A stretch of 64,000 nt of DNA. It comes from Pyrenopolyporus hunteri. Its lineage: Eukaryota > Ascomycota > Sordariomycetes > Xylariales > Hypoxylaceae. Below, in pieces: positions 1 to 11,611 of the stretch. Position 1 is the first letter of the stretch. Every line of letters starts with the position of its first letter. Made by a program: the position numbers and the translations under genes. The DNA lies in assembly GCA_902806595.1 (NCBI GenBank), contig CADCXC010000038.1:1364001-1428000 (forward strand). Reading direction: 5' to 3'. The notes beneath the pieces were generated by a model. The model worked only from the letters and a program-made list of their open reading frames with translations, was not told the origin of the DNA and did no database searches.

Positions 1-243
1 TCCCCTTCTGTTACAACCGCTGCTACGCCGCCTCTACCACCGTCTCCGCCTCACGTGGCAAACGAGAAGCCCCCCACCTACGCCGCGGTAATAGCTCTTC
101 AGTCTTCCGAGCCGCAACCCGAAGCGACCGCATATCAGATGGGCCAAACTCCAGCACCCATAGAACCACCGGTGTATCACTTACCAGCAGTGCCACAGCC
201 TGGCGCGACGGACCTAAAGGGAGAGCCCATTTCTAGATATTGA
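1..243 (+). CDS. 3' end of an unidentified protein gene (cut by left edge)
   Basis: One frame is open from the first base to a TGA at 241-243 and encodes about 80 residues. The tail is rich in Pro, Ala and Thr, has PPTYAAV- and PPVY-like stretches, and ends in GEPISRY. It contains no start I would trust: the GTG at 55 is simply an internal valine, so this is the C-terminal part of a gene lying mostly outside the window. Pro/Tyr-rich tails of this kind are common on cytoplasmic ends of fungal membrane and signalling proteins (PPxY motifs recruit WW-domain ubiquitin ligases), but here the motif is only PPTY/PPVY and I infer no function. It converges on the RBR gene at 901. Confidence 0.5.
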   Translation, partial: SPSVTTAATPPLPPSPPHVANEKPPTYAAVIALQSSEPQPEATAYQMGQTPAPIEPPVYHLPAVPQPGATDLKGEPISRY

Positions 244-900
244 AGTGAGCGCGGGCATGGCCGGAGTCTATGTGGAAGGGTCTCTGTCGTTTACGGAGGG
301 GCCGGGAGGTCTATTTCTCAAAAGGCTTGTTTAACTGTAGATATATCCCAGACCATTCAGGAGTTACCGTCTTTTACTATGTACTCACGGTAGAAAGGAT
401 GCCATTTGTTTTAAGAGCGTATCGTATGGTGAGAAGATCGACAACTGTTTTTTTTTTTTGGTTGGAGTTTTTCTATGTTGGTAGATTGGGGAAAAAAGCG
501 ATAGTTCTGTTCTCCTTATGAATGCCTGTAAGAATCCTCTTCAACAAAATACTAATAGCGATGGATTGATGATGTCCGCAACTCCAGAATAATCCAGATC
601 CCGACCGAGGTTGAGTACACGTCCTGAGACTTAAACCATACCTAAGTAATAGTAAACGTGGAACAGCTGCATGAGAACTCGCCATGTTGCTATCACTTGC
701 TGCTGCATAAAACGTATTCGGTGTAGATGGTAATACAACCTGCGTGGAAAGGAGATCCATCCAAAAAAGAGAGAGCAACAAAAAGAAATCCTAGCAATCC
801 ATATCATCATGCATCATAAAACGTTCGTCACCTCGTGAGCTAGCCACGGAGGCAAGGCTCTCTCGACAAAATAATCCCATACGAAACAACATGATCTGAT
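244..900. other. Convergent intergenic spacer
   Basis: This short spacer lies between the left-edge gene and the stop of the RBR ligase gene. It contains a T-run at about 449-461 and no recognisable coding sequence. It probably holds the two facing 3' untranslated regions. If the RBR frame is read without correcting the break near 1217, that reading runs on to a stop at 840-842 inside this spacer. Confidence 0.5.
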
Positions 901-3596
901 TTACGTAGCGAGGGCGGTGGGGTCCGACTCGACGTGGTTAACCCACTCGTAGACGCGGTGCATCCCGCGTCCCGGTCCGGTGAGCCCGGCGAGGGCCGAG
1001 TCTCTGGGTGACACAGACGCGGCTCGCTCGCGGCGCCGGATTCGCGGTCCCGGCTCGTAGAACGTTGGGTCTTCGATATAGCTACGCGTCGTAGCCCTTC
1101 TTGGGAGCATACGTTCGGGGAGCCGGCCGGCTCGCGGGTCGAACAGATCTTCGTCGTCGATGGTGTGTCTTCGTAACATAGGGGTCGGCCCCATCGATGG
1201 CTGCGGCGGGGGCGGTGGGGTCCCATCGCTCGTGGAGGAACGGGGGGAGGCGGGATGCCGTGACCGAACGTATTGTGGGTTGGGCTAGCGTTTGCCGCGC
1301 GTGATTCGAACCGGTCCGCGAGACGGCGTTCCATCGAACTGGCACGGACGCCTCGTGCTCTGTTCACGCCGGTGACGTAGTCGGTGACAGAAGTGGCTCC
1401 GAATGGGGCCACAGGGGGTGGTGCGGGCGCCGGCGGGGCGACGACAGTCTGTGCTCGGCGCCTGTAGCCGCTATTCATGAAATTTCCTGTGTTACCGAGG
1501 CCAATGGTTTCCTCGGCGGGGTCCATGTACTCGTCCTCGCTATCCTCAAACTGAAGGCGTCGTGCCAACTCTTCGTCTCGCTGCTCCTGAAGACGCTTGA
1601 GGAGGACGTCTTCCTGGAAACTGCTCTGTCGGGTTCGAAGCCCGTTGCCGGGCGAGCGTCTAGCATCAACGCCCTGTGTGAGAGGGGCGGTCCTGAGACC
1701 AAGTCTCTCTCTGTCTATCATGGGTTCGGGGATCTGCATGTGGTCGAGATGGTCTGCGTCGGCACCGTCATAGTTAAACCACGGGCATTCGCAGGTCTTC
1801 CACTTGAGCCCGCATATCATACAAAATTCGGCGCCGCAACGACTGCGGTTCACCCGTTAGCCACTCGTTAAAAGAAAAAGAGAACACATGGTGCTGTATA
1901 TAGAATGACAACATACCAAGTCATGTGGTTACAGCCTTCCTTTAACTCGACCATATTCTTGCAATTATAACAACGCTGCCATCCCTCCTCCTTGGCTTGC
2001 TGTAGGATCTGGTTTGTCTCTTCGTCCGGAAGACACGGGGTTGAGCCGTGCCATTTACTGTTGCATTCGCAGCATACTCGGGTATGACAACTACCGCACC
2101 TACCGACCCTACGGCCGTTTTGGTGACGCTTGATCTGGTCCGGCCTGATCCATCGGCCGCATCTTTTGCCCGGGCAGTAGACGCGGTTCTGGGTAGAGTA
2201 CTCGTGGAACTTCCGGTTCCAGTTCTTCTTGAACTCGACGTCGAAGATGTTCTCGACGTGCTTCAAAGGGATGCAATCCGACGTGCAGCACCTCGGCGGC
2301 ATATGGGCCGGGTCCTTGATGGAAAGCTTGAAGCTGCGCTTGAGGCACGGCTTACACATCCGGTGCCCGCACTTAAGTTTGGCGGTCTTCGTCGACGGTA
2401 AGTCGTCGAAGCAGGAGACACACTCGACCCTGCTCGAAGGTGGACAATTAGGCTTACACCTTCTATACGACGATGTATCGCTGGTTTTGATTGTAGACTT
2501 ACATGTGTGCCGGCTTCTCTGGCGGCGATTGGAATCCTGAACGCACAAATCTATTCAGAAAAGGTGAAGAATGTGTTGAGGAGGAACTCATACTCTGTGT
2601 TGTCACATGCGAGCCGGGGGCTGTATGTGCCCGTGCGAGGGCCGGCTTCTCAGCGTAATCAGAATCATAATACCTCCTCCGATGCGGCCTAATATAACGT
2701 TTAGTATCCGAAGGCTCTCGTGCGGGTCACTCTGGATGTTGCACATACCGTCTCGAAGTACTAGCTTCCGCTTCTTCATAACGGCCTCGACGGTGATGAG
2801 GCTTCCGGGAAGTACTCCGTGAACCGACGGTGAGTCTCTCTCGCGGTACGGATTTAGACCTCTCCCTCAAACGGAGTGTTTTGCTGTAATCGGGTTCATC
2901 GTCACTATCATCCCTGAAGGCCGATCGAGATCGATGTCTGCGTCGGTGCCGTCTACTACTCTCGGCACGGTCGGCGGAGGGAGGCGGCGGGGTCAGCGGC
3001 ACTGCCACCGGCCTCTTGCGGGCTCGGCGTCTCGCCCTCTCATCTTCGGTAGAATCCGATGAATCCGAATCGACGCTCGAACTCCTCGAAGAAGACGGCG
3101 ACGGAAGTCTCGAAGTAGGCCTGGAGCGGTAAGCGGGGGTAGACCTTGGGGGTGTCGAAAGCTCATAAGTTTCGTCGTCTCCGCTGCTGCTTACGCTCCT
3201 GGTTTTCGACTGTGTCCGGGGCCTGGACCTGGACCTGAGCCTCGATATCATCTGGGCGTTATCGTCGTCGTCGTCCTCCACCTCGAGGAAAACCGCCCGA
3301 CCCTTGCCGTTCCGGGATCCGACGGCGGCCGGCCGGGTCAGTTGCTGCTGTGGAATAGGCATTGGGTCGGAATCATCTGAATCGTCCTCGGAAAGCTGCG
3401 CAGCTGGATGAGGATAGATTTTTAAATTTCTGCCGGCGAACCTGTGTATTTCAGGCACTCTGGGTCGGTAAGGCAGCGAATGGGGATTGGGAGCCTGTCG
3501 TGAGTCCCAATCATGGTGGCGAGATGGGGAGGGACTGCGTGTCTGGTGTCGACGTCTGGAACGCTGCTTGGCTGCGACATGCTGGGATTGTGCCAT
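901..3596 (-). CDS. RBR (RING-IBR-RING) E3 ubiquitin ligase, four exons, apparent frame break
   Basis: RBR ligases take ubiquitin from an E2 onto a RING2 cysteine and then pass it to substrate. I place exons at 3596-2749, 2688-2503, 2429-1917 and 1842-901; introns are 60, 73 and 74 bp with GTATGT/GTAAGT donors and TACTAAAC, CCTAAT and GCTAAC branch-like sites. Residues 1-344 are disordered, Arg/Ser-rich with acidic patches. RING1 begins near residue 348 (CVSC..CGHRMCKPC), the IBR follows (YCPGKRC..CGSC..CCEC), and RING2 is split by the last intron. The GCNHMTC motif puts the likely catalytic Cys near residue 511, equivalent to Parkin C431. The C-terminal frame breaks at a C-run (plus-strand 1217-1220): the coding-looking sequence, ending HRVYEWVNHVESDP before the stop at 901-903, is in the neighbouring frame. 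With one base added the protein is 829 residues. Uncorrected, the frame runs on to 840. Substrate unknown. Confidence 0.85.
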
Positions 3597-4645
3597 TCGT
3601 CCGCTGTTGTCAGCCCCGCAGGTATAGATTCGCAGAGGAGGTCGTCTTTGCTCTGCTATTTCGGTTGGGCGAGGAGGCCTGCCGGTATCGTGGGAAGTGA
3701 ACAGCTGGTTAGTCCTGAATGGCTACTTGCGTGCATTCAATTCAGTGCTGATTGGGCTGGGCGGTTGCAGTCTGCATTAGGAGTGGGATGTGCAGTATCG
3801 GGCGAAAACATCCCCAATAGACGTCAAAGTCGTAGGACGAGAACGTGTGATGGCAGCTAATTACGATCCAACCGTCTCCCGAATCCAATATCACAATTGG
3901 ACCGTGTTGTCGTAGGGTAAGATACGAGAAGGTGAGGTATGAGAAAGAAGAAGAAGAAAAAAAAAAATACCGGTGGAGGTGAGACAGGAAGAACAGGTGG
4001 TGGTCAGGGTCGGTAATGGATCAGTTCCAGCCCAAAGGCAGATACATGTCTGATACTATACGGTTAGGTATGTATCGTGGTATTCTATGTACACATCTAT
4101 GTAAGGATTTGCCAGGGAACATGGCCGTCTCCGCCTTTGCTTTCCCCTGTCCCTCTCCTCTCTGGCTCTGGCCCTCACCTGTGATCTTCACCTGGGGGTC
4201 CTTGGGGGATGGCCCGAATGGCTCTAAGAGTGGGTATGAGTGGCCGGGAACCCCTGGAAAACAGCCATCGGTTGGCTGAAACTGTGATTCTGGCGACACA
4301 AGCGCGAGTAAAATCCCGGCTCTTGACTGGTCCCTTAGACCAGATGCCCCTCACATGCCCAGTCCAGCCCGTTCGTCACGTTGAGGGAAAAGCAACAGAG
4401 GTCTGACCTTTCCCGTCGCACCTAGGTGGTGTCGTAGTCTTAGAAGGAAAGGGTACTTTCGTGTGGTGGACTGTTTCTATCAAGTGACTCGAAGGAAATA
4501 CCACTGAAGAAAGAGAGCAATTCGTCACGAGTGCCCAAACTCCTCCTGATCGTCGTCAGCTCAACCGAGAAATCCATCCTTCCAATGCAGCTTCCAATGC
4601 AGTTCCAAATGCAGCAAAAAGGGGTGGTTGGATGATCAGTCATTA

Positions 4646-4706
4646 GGCAGGTAGGTAGGCAGGTAGGTAGGCGGGAAGACAGGCAGACAGGCAGACAGGC
4701 AGGTAA
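4646..4706. repeat. Imperfect AGGT/AGGC/AGAC tetranucleotide microsatellite
   Basis: Successive units of AGGT, AGGC and AGAC run for about 60 bp, read directly from the sequence. It is a degenerate tetranucleotide tract of the same AGGT family as the arms of the TACCTAGGTA palindromes found elsewhere in the window. Confidence 0.8.
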
Positions 4707-7250
4707 GTTACACGGGAAGCCTGCGTCTTGCGTCCTGCGATACACCACCGTTCGCTACTCGCCCCTGTATATTAATGATCTTCACGGTTCCTGAAGTCTG
4801 ATCCGGACGGTAGGCGTCTTCTCTATGCAGCCTGCTCCGGATTGTGTGCAAGTGGTGTCAAGCAGGACAACTTATTCGACACAACACCGCCCATCCGACC
4901 GGCCTACACTACTATATCAGGCAGCGAAGGATGCTACCGCACAATGGCGAGTTTCGAGGGTTCTAACTCACATATGCAAAGCTCAGACGGGCCAATCAGC
5001 TCCGTGCAGCCTCAAGCCTACCTCAGGTAGGTAGTTATTCATTACGCGAACTTTTACTAGAAGGCCCCAGTAGAGAATGTGTTGACGTCTGGGGCGCCCG
5101 TCTGTTGTTTGAATTCGGTACGTAGAATTAGCATTGCTATCAGGCTTGCCTGAGCCTCATGAGCTCAGTCTATCGGCATGATAGACCCTGAATTACTGGC
5201 CATTGGCTCAGGCAGATGGTAAATAATCAGTGAATAATAGCAATTTCTTCCCTCTCCGATAGCGTATAGTTGAAAATGCATACCTACTTGTTTGTAAATA
5301 TTAGAACCAGCTGGGCTAGCCGTATATGACTTCATTTTTGCTGCCCAATTGGACCCCTCAATTATTAGTCATTAGTCGCATTAAATGACAAAAGCCCGGC
5401 AAAGTCTCTGTCAACACGTCCCTACTGAACGGCATGACCCGGTACCCGGTATCTCATTCCAGTGATAATTATTACTTGTTTGCTCGTCTTACGAGTTGAA
5501 GAACATCATATAATTAAGACTTTGTTCCGCATTAAGATATGTGTAAGCTACCTAGGTACCTTACCGACATCCTCGTAAAAAGGCGTCGCTAGCCTTGCTA
5601 TTATATACCTACCTAGGCAGTCTTACACGAGGCACTTTACTAGGAATGTCATACCACCCATTCGGGGTCCAGGTCTCAAAGTATAGGTAATTAAGCCGAC
5701 GAGCGTTGCTGCCGAACGACTCCATCCCCCACACAAGCTATTTCGTAAGTTGATGTTGATCAGACCTGCTCTTGCGGACGAACAAACCAGTCGTCCTAAC
5801 CACCCTAAACATCCCCGGCTTATATTCATACTATATATAGGTACATACCTGTAGATATCTAGGTAAGGAAGACCTTGTGTCGGTGGTTTGGGTGTTTTAA
5901 AGTGGCCCGGCTGGTTCTTTAGCCCTAATAACTTTGCCCTTAGCTTCGGTGTTGTTCTAAGTCCGACTAGCCTTACGGAAAGGATTTAACCTGTTAGCCA
6001 CCGGCTTACTCGGTAGATACGTAGATGGGTGCTTACTTATGTATTGTGCTATGACTAGGGAAGTTATACGAAATAAGACTGCGAGTTACGTAGTCCTTCG
6101 AATCCCTCTAGGAGAGTTTCAGAGTAATAAGTGGCAGAGAAAAAGGATGAGTGAAGGAGGCTCTAGCATATATTCACCAGCCAGTTTTGAGAAAAGAGAA
6201 CAAGAAACCGCTTTATTACGATGCTCCTTTCACTTCAGCTTAGTTGTATATCTCCCTCACTTTGCTCATGGATAACTGTTACACTCACGTATTGTGGTGT
6301 CAAGAACAGGAGTTGGAGGAGCTAGCTGGAAATCCTTTCCTCTGCTTACTTCTCATCCAGATGCATCCTCGTACGAGTGAGCAATTGACATGTCGCGGCT
6401 TATGAGCGTAAGAGGAATTCTGGTGAATTTAGATGTGAGAGGAGCTTTGAACCTTGCTTGACACCGAGCTTATGAGCCTAAGTCGAGGCTTAATTATTAG
6501 TTCAGACGACGGAGAGACGCGGCAGATTGGTGGGAAAGAAAGGAGCGTCGGCTGACAGATGCCCTCCGATGACCGAGATCAACGTTGTACAAATTATATA
6601 TGAGGCTTGTTAAGAAAGAGGCGTTTCAAGCTTACGTATGATATCTCGGGTAGGGAGAGGTGAGATAGGCGTATTATTATGTATAATTTCTATTGCGGTT
6701 GAAAGGGGAAATACTAATATGTTGTATCTATAAAGGGGGTACCGGGATATAGGTGCTTGGACTTGGGCTTGTAAAGCGTGGCGGCGCTATTTTAGTGCAG
6801 CTCCTGCCAGTGACGTCGGCACTGCATTAGGAGGCAGGTGAGCGCTGAAGGTAGGCACTGTAGTACAATAACGTTATATATATGAGCCGTAGCGGTAGTA
6901 TCGATAGGGAGCTACGGGTGCCCGACCCTGTGGATCCGCGGATCTTTTTTTCTTTGTTTAAACCTGTCCGCGTGCTCCCTTCTGGGCACTGACGCTGAAC
7001 CTTTAGGTCCTTTAGGTACAGTACTAGTACTATACCCATTTGCGGTTACACGCAACAGCCCCTACGTAGAACAACTTCTTTCTACCAAACAACGTAATAG
7101 ACTTTACGATTCTTCCTATTTTGGATTGCTGCCTCATTTTTCCAAGGCAATTTTACGATAATAATACCTACCTATCTACCTACTTACCTGCCCAACCTAT
7201 ACCTCATGCTACGAGCTCGCTTTCTTCCGCTTGGCGAATGATATCGCATA

Positions 7251-7304
7251 CCTCCTATACCTCCCATACCTCCCATACCTCCCATACCTCCCATACCTCC
7301 CACC
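7251..7304. repeat. 9-bp tandem repeat (CCTCCCATA), about six copies
   Basis: Units of CCTCCCATA are contiguous: four perfect copies (7260-7295), with an imperfect copy on each side. The 9-bp period keeps any frame open, which is why a Ser/His/Thr-repeat peptide appears there; I do not regard that as coding. There are no spacers, so this is not a CRISPR array. It lies about 190 bp upstream of the ROG1-like start and may fall in its promoter or leader. Confidence 0.85.
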
Positions 7305-7440
7305 GTCTACCTAGCTAGGCACCTACATCGACGATCGTCACGGTTCCATGATTTCAGCCCACGCTCCTAGTCTAACGACGACTCCTATACTTCCTTCATC
7401 GATCACCAACCTTCGGCCGTGACCTCACCTCACCTCACCT

Positions 7441-7478
7441 ATGGTAGCGCCTCAGACCAGATGATTGGTTCTCGCTAG
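7441..7478 (+). promoter_or_regulatory. Two overlapping upstream ORFs before the ROG1-like start
   Basis: An ATG at 7441 opens a 7-codon frame ending with TGA at 7462-7464. A second ATG at 7461 opens a 5-codon frame ending with TAG at 7476-7478. The first stop and second start overlap as ATGA. The main start at 7495 follows only 16 nt later. If both are in the transcript leader they could repress translation of the lipase. Presence is seen directly; function is inferred and the transcription start is unknown. Confidence 0.4.
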
Positions 7479-7494
7479 GGACCCTCTCCGAAAC

Positions 7495-10400
7495 ATGCTT
7501 CTCCTGCACCAAGTCGGCAGCGTTCGAATCGGTGAGGTCGTCCGTTATACCGTCACCTACGCGCCCTCACACGACCGGATACTACCCTCCCCTGAAGTCC
7601 TGCACCTCCGCATCCGCAATACCTCCCCCATTGCTCTGCGAGCCGCCTTTGTCCACGGGCCCTATACACTTGGCGTTTCCGCCTGTCCAGCCCACTTCGA
7701 TCCGAATACCAAGTTCGAGAATCCCCGGCGCTATGGCGTCCCCGAATTCGAGCCGATGCTCAAAGCCGCGGGCACCTGGTCATGCCAGTTGATTGTGCCG
7801 GACGATATCCGCCAAAGCGCTGGGACGGGGGCTGCGAGACGCGACTTCGGCTACGACACCGCGAACGAGGAAACTCAGAAGAGTGCGAGCTGGGTCGTGG
7901 AGGTTTCGAGTCAGGTGATATTCTCCTCCAGCGCAGCTGTCGGCTACGAGATCTTGCTCGCGCGCGACGAAAAGAGTCTGAATATTGGCGCTGTCTCGGT
8001 CATAGGCGGTCAGGTTCAGGTCCCGCAGCCCGGAAAGGTAGCAGATTTTCAGCAGAGTATAGGGGCAAAGGACGGCCACCACTCTGCCCAGCCGAAAGGC
8101 GTCTTCTCACCGGCTATCTCCTTGAAGGTCGAGGACACCGCGAGTCTCTGGAATACACCACCGCTACCTGGCTGGGATGACTGGGATAACGGGAGGCCTA
8201 AGGCCTTAGGTACGGACAGGGCCGTCGGAAACGCCACCGAGCCAACGGATACAGAGGAAGGCGGTAAAAAAAGACGGCCTCCAAAGAAAGTGCACTTGGT
8301 CGTCTTGACACACGGCCTACATAGTAACCTCGGGGCTGATATGCTATACATGAAGGAGAGTATCGACGCAGCCGCGAAACAGGCCAAAGCCGACGCGAGA
8401 GCCAGGAAGGCACAAGAGAGGATAGAGAAGGGTATCGACCCCGATGCCGACGATGACGAGTACGATGAAGAAGAGGTCGTGGTGCGAGGCTTCCCGGGAA
8501 ACGCTACTCGAACAGAAAGGGGTATCAAGTTTCTAGGCAAGCGTTTAGCACGCTGGGTGCTCTCCATGACATACCCAGACCAACCCTTTTTACCGTCCAT
8601 GAAAAAGGCGGCAACCGAGAGTATTACCAATGTTTTCAAAAATGAGAATGGGAATGACGACGCGTCCGGTAAGCCCGCTCATAAAAATAGCACGATACAT
8701 ATGGGCCATCACCACGAGATCGATCGTGAATTTCAAATCACCAGTATTAGCTTTATCGGACACTCATTGGGGGGTCTTGTTCAAGTATACGCCATCGCAT
8801 ATATCCAAAAACACTCGCCTCGTTTCTTCGACCTAATTCGGCCGATCAACTTCATCACCCTCGCATCCCCGTTACTAGGCCTCAGCAACGAGAACCCCCT
8901 ATACGTCAAATTTGCCCTCGATTTTGGACTGGTCGGGAGAACCGGACAAGATCTGGGCCTTACCTGGCGGGCGCCGACTATTGCAAGAAGTGGCTGGGGC
9001 GCAATTGTCGGGACCCTCGGCGAGAGCGCTCATAAAAAGGTAATGGGAGAGGTACAGCCAGAATCGAAACCTCTTTTGCGGATTCTACCAACCGGGCCGG
9101 CGCACACGGCCTTGAAGAAGTTTCGCAATAGGACCGTCTATTCCAACGTAGTTAACGATGGTATTGTGCCGCTCCGTACAAGCTGCTTATTATTCTTAGA
9201 CTGGCAAGGGCTTGGTCGGGTCGAGAAAGCTCGACGAGAAGCCGGCTTGGTTGAGACCGTAGTTGGGTTCGGATGGGCAGAATTAACAGGCGCTAACGTG
9301 TCGGCACGAAGAGGTCCTTGGTCGCCCACGAGCGAAGAGACTCCATCTTTGCCAGAGCCTAGCGCCGAGTCCGAGTCGTCTCATAGCGACTCTCACGAAG
9401 TCCCTCAGCCGTCAACTAATGCGACCGTAGAGGATGACAGGCGCAGTTTAAACATAGCTACTCCTCATTCAGAAACGGGAGCTACGAACCAGAACTCCCA
9501 GACAAATAATGACTTTCCCTTTTCCGGTATCTTCAATTTCTTTAGGTCCAGCGAATCTCAGAAAACAGCAGCCCGTAAAACGCCTCCCCCGTCTCCTCGG
9601 GAGAACAAGATTTACCAGCGTAGTCAAACCCTGAAGGTAGAAGCGGGCACGGACTCGGCATCATCAAGCAAATCGAAGGTATCTTCCGGTAACGAGCTCA
9701 GCGAAGACCCGACACAAGACGTGTCTGCTCCACCGAGAACCACGTTCTTCGAATCTGCGGGCGACCTCCTCAATCCCAAGTTACCGACGGTGGAGTACCT
9801 CATCGACCCCTCGAAGCGGCCGCGGACCATATTTCACGATCGGGTCTATCATCCCTCTGATATCCCGCCTCCGCCGCTTAAGAAACGTACGACTAAATCA
9901 CTAAATTTCCGACACAAGTCAAATACCCCCAGCGCTTCTTCCTCGTCCAAAGAAAATGAGAATATTCCTTCTCCCAAACCTCGGCCTCAACACGCAAACT
10001 CGGAACTCTCAGCTCGCGACTACGATGATCCTACACATACAGATCCGAACAGGGACGTTGACGACGTCGTGGATGGTTCCAGCATGAAGGTCGAGGAGAA
10101 GATCGCGCGAGCGTACCACCGCGGCTTAAGCTGGCGGAAAGTCCTAGTCAAATTGGAGCCAGACGCACACAACAACATCATCGTTCGTCGCAAATTCGCA
10201 AACGCCTTCGGTTGGCCTGTGGTGAAACACTTGGTCGATGCTCACTTCAGCGACAGCGCAGCCGCTCGTACACGAGACGAAACTGAGCAAAATGTTGATC
10301 GTGCGAAATCGATGAACCAAAGGCCTGATGAGACCGGTGTCGAAACGGACACACAGAAAGATGCCCAGCCGCGAGAAGGCAAAGATGACGCGACGGCCCA

Positions 10401-10806
10401 TAAACATACTGCAAGTGAAGCCATGGAGGCCACAGATGCTGTGCCAGATCTGCCATCCCTGGCCCAAGAGAGAAAGTCGGCTCCCAACAGTTCAAGGGAT
10501 TCGCCGCCCCGTCCGTCCTACGAACGGATCGATTCCGTAAGCTGGAGTGATCGAGAGTTCGCTGACAGTGGGGACGACAGCGAAATGGATATGGACATGG
10601 CATACGGTAGGCCTAGGGTCCAGGTATCGCAATCGCGTAAGAACAGCGATTCACCAAAAGCTACTGGTCCGGTTTGGAATTGGACAGAGAAGATCGTGGG
10701 TAAAGGCGCCGGAAGGAGGATAAGGAGCCCTAAGAGCCCCCAAAGCCCCGTCAATTCAAAGCCGGGGAGTGCGAGCGGCAGCACGCCCACTAGCCCGAAC
10801 GCCTAA
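7495..10806 (+). CDS. ROG1-type DUF676 lipase/serine esterase, single exon, 1103 aa
   Basis: The protein is a putative alpha/beta-hydrolase of the DUF676 family, which includes the yeast lipases ROG1, YOR059C and YDL109C, acting on acyl lipids at membranes or lipid droplets. The ATG at 7495 (context GAAACATG, product MLLLHQVGSVR) is preferred because upstream in-frame sequence has only a TTG. Residues 1-260 are a conserved N-terminal region. The hydrolase core spans about 265-560: the oxyanion strand with THGLHSN (His273), the nucleophile elbow GHSLGG (Ser424), and NDGIVPL with the likely acidic residue Asp555. The catalytic His is not assigned with confidence. Residues 560-1103 are long, polar and disordered, apart from conserved islands near 778-800 (FHDRVYHPSDIPPPP) and 865-918 (AYHRGLSWRKVLVKL). 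I see no signal peptide and no intron. The acidic insert after THGLHSN (about 300-330) is Glu/Asp-rich and likely a surface loop. Confidence 0.85.
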   Translation: MLLLHQVGSVRIGEVVRYTVTYAPSHDRILPSPEVLHLRIRNTSPIALRAAFVHGPYTLGVSACPAHFDPNTKFENPRRYGVPEFEPMLKAAGTWSCQLIVPDDIRQSAGTGAARRDFGYDTANEETQKSASWVVEVSSQVIFSSSAAVGYEILLARDEKSLNIGAVSVIGGQVQVPQPGKVADFQQSIGAKDGHHSAQPKGVFSPAISLKVEDTASLWNTPPLPGWDDWDNGRPKALGTDRAVGNATEPTDTEEGGKKRRPPKKVHLVVLTHGLHSNLGADMLYMKESIDAAAKQAKADARARKAQERIEKGIDPDADDDEYDEEEVVVRGFPGNATRTERGIKFLGKRLARWVLSMTYPDQPFLPSMKKAATESITNVFKNENGNDDASGKPAHKNSTIHMGHHHEIDREFQITSISFIGHSLGGLVQVYAIAYIQKHSPRFFDLIRPINFITLASPLLGLSNENPLYVKFALDFGLVGRTGQDLGLTWRAPTIARSGWGAIVGTLGESAHKKVMGEVQPESKPLLRILPTGPAHTALKKFRNRTVYSNVVNDGIVPLRTSCLLFLDWQGLGRVEKARREAGLVETVVGFGWAELTGANVSARRGPWSPTSEETPSLPEPSAESESSHSDSHEVPQPSTNATVEDDRRSLNIATPHSETGATNQNSQTNNDFPFSGIFNFFRSSESQKTAARKTPPPSPRENKIYQRSQTLKVEAGTDSASSSKSKVSSGNELSEDPTQDVSAPPRTTFFESAGDLLNPKLPTVEYLIDPSKRPRTIFHDRVYHPSDIPPPPLKKRTTKSLNFRHKSNTPSASSSSKENENIPSPKPRPQHANSELSARDYDDPTHTDPNRDVDDVVDGSSMKVEEKIARAYHRGLSWRKVLVKLEPDAHNNIIVRRKFANAFGWPVVKHLVDAHFSDSAAARTRDETEQNVDRAKSMNQRPDETGVETDTQKDAQPREGKDDATAHKHTASEAMEATDAVPDLPSLAQERKSAPNSSRDSPPRPSYERIDSVSWSDREFADSGDDSEMDMDMAYGRPRVQVSQSRKNSDSPKATGPVWNWTEKIVGKGAGRRIRSPKSPQSPVNSKPGSASGSTPTSPNA

Positions 10807-11611
10807 TGACACTGTAGCCTTCTTCGCGTTTTTATAGACCTTCGAAGCGGCTTTTAGTTTGGCATATGTGATCACAATAGAGAGGCATGAATAATTGGAC
10901 AGCGCATTTTAGATCTTCGGCTGAGCAACATTGGGATACAGGGACGGGCCCATTCCGGGATGTCATGATACCATATTGACATTAGTGAGCAGCACGAACT
11001 AGATAACTCGATACGCATATATTACATATAATACTAATAGGAATCTCATCGATCTGTCATACATTAGTGGCCCAAAGATTATTCTACGTAAATCTTCAAA
11101 GCTTAACTTAAGACTCCTGCATTAGCTAATTCAAGCGCGACGTCGTCGTCTCCGTTACCTACCTTAAACAGTAAGCCATTCGAATATATAAGCTAAGGCA
11201 TATGGCGGAGCTCATGCGGAATTTGTAAAACTCTTCCCATCATCCATTTGCCCCAAGTGCTATGGTGACACGCCCATTAGGGAGGCATAGTTAACCCAAG
11301 GTCTGTTGAATTGGAGGGAGACTCGGCCACATCACAATAGATATGTCTCTTAGGAAGAATTACGGACTCGGATTGATGAAGAATGCCATATGAGATGAAT
11401 GGTTGATTATAGGAGATATTCAGGAGTGACTACCTACCTATAGATGAAGACCGTAGCCTTCCTGCTTCCCTCAGCCTAATATGTTGCTGTTGGGTTGGCA
11501 AGGGATCATCAATTGATGGTCGATTAGATGTCATGCGATCGCATGGTGTGAGGTAACGAAAGAGATGAATTGATTAAGCTATGTAGATGTAAAGAGTACG
11601 ATTGAGCTAGG

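Larger units (their letters stand above)
3597..7494. other. Intergenic region with simple repeats; upstream regions of two divergent genes
   Basis: This spacer separates the divergent RBR and ROG1-like genes. I see no convincing coding sequence; the open frames present are short, lack family features and overlap on both strands. It contains tetranucleotide-like repeats (4646-4706), one TACCTAGGTA palindrome (5549-5558), a 9-bp tandem array (7251-7304), a CACCT run ending just before 7441, and two tiny upstream open frames at 7441-7478. Confidence 0.55.

Noticed and set aside
2430..2502. Alternative 40-bp intron using the TATAG acceptor in the RBR gene
   Set aside because: It would be in phase but is shorter than fungal introns normally are; the 73-bp choice has a CCTAAT branch-like site and a GAGCAG acceptor.
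7251..7304. Possible CRISPR or repeat array
   Set aside because: The 9-bp units are contiguous without spacers and the host is a eukaryote; it is a minisatellite.
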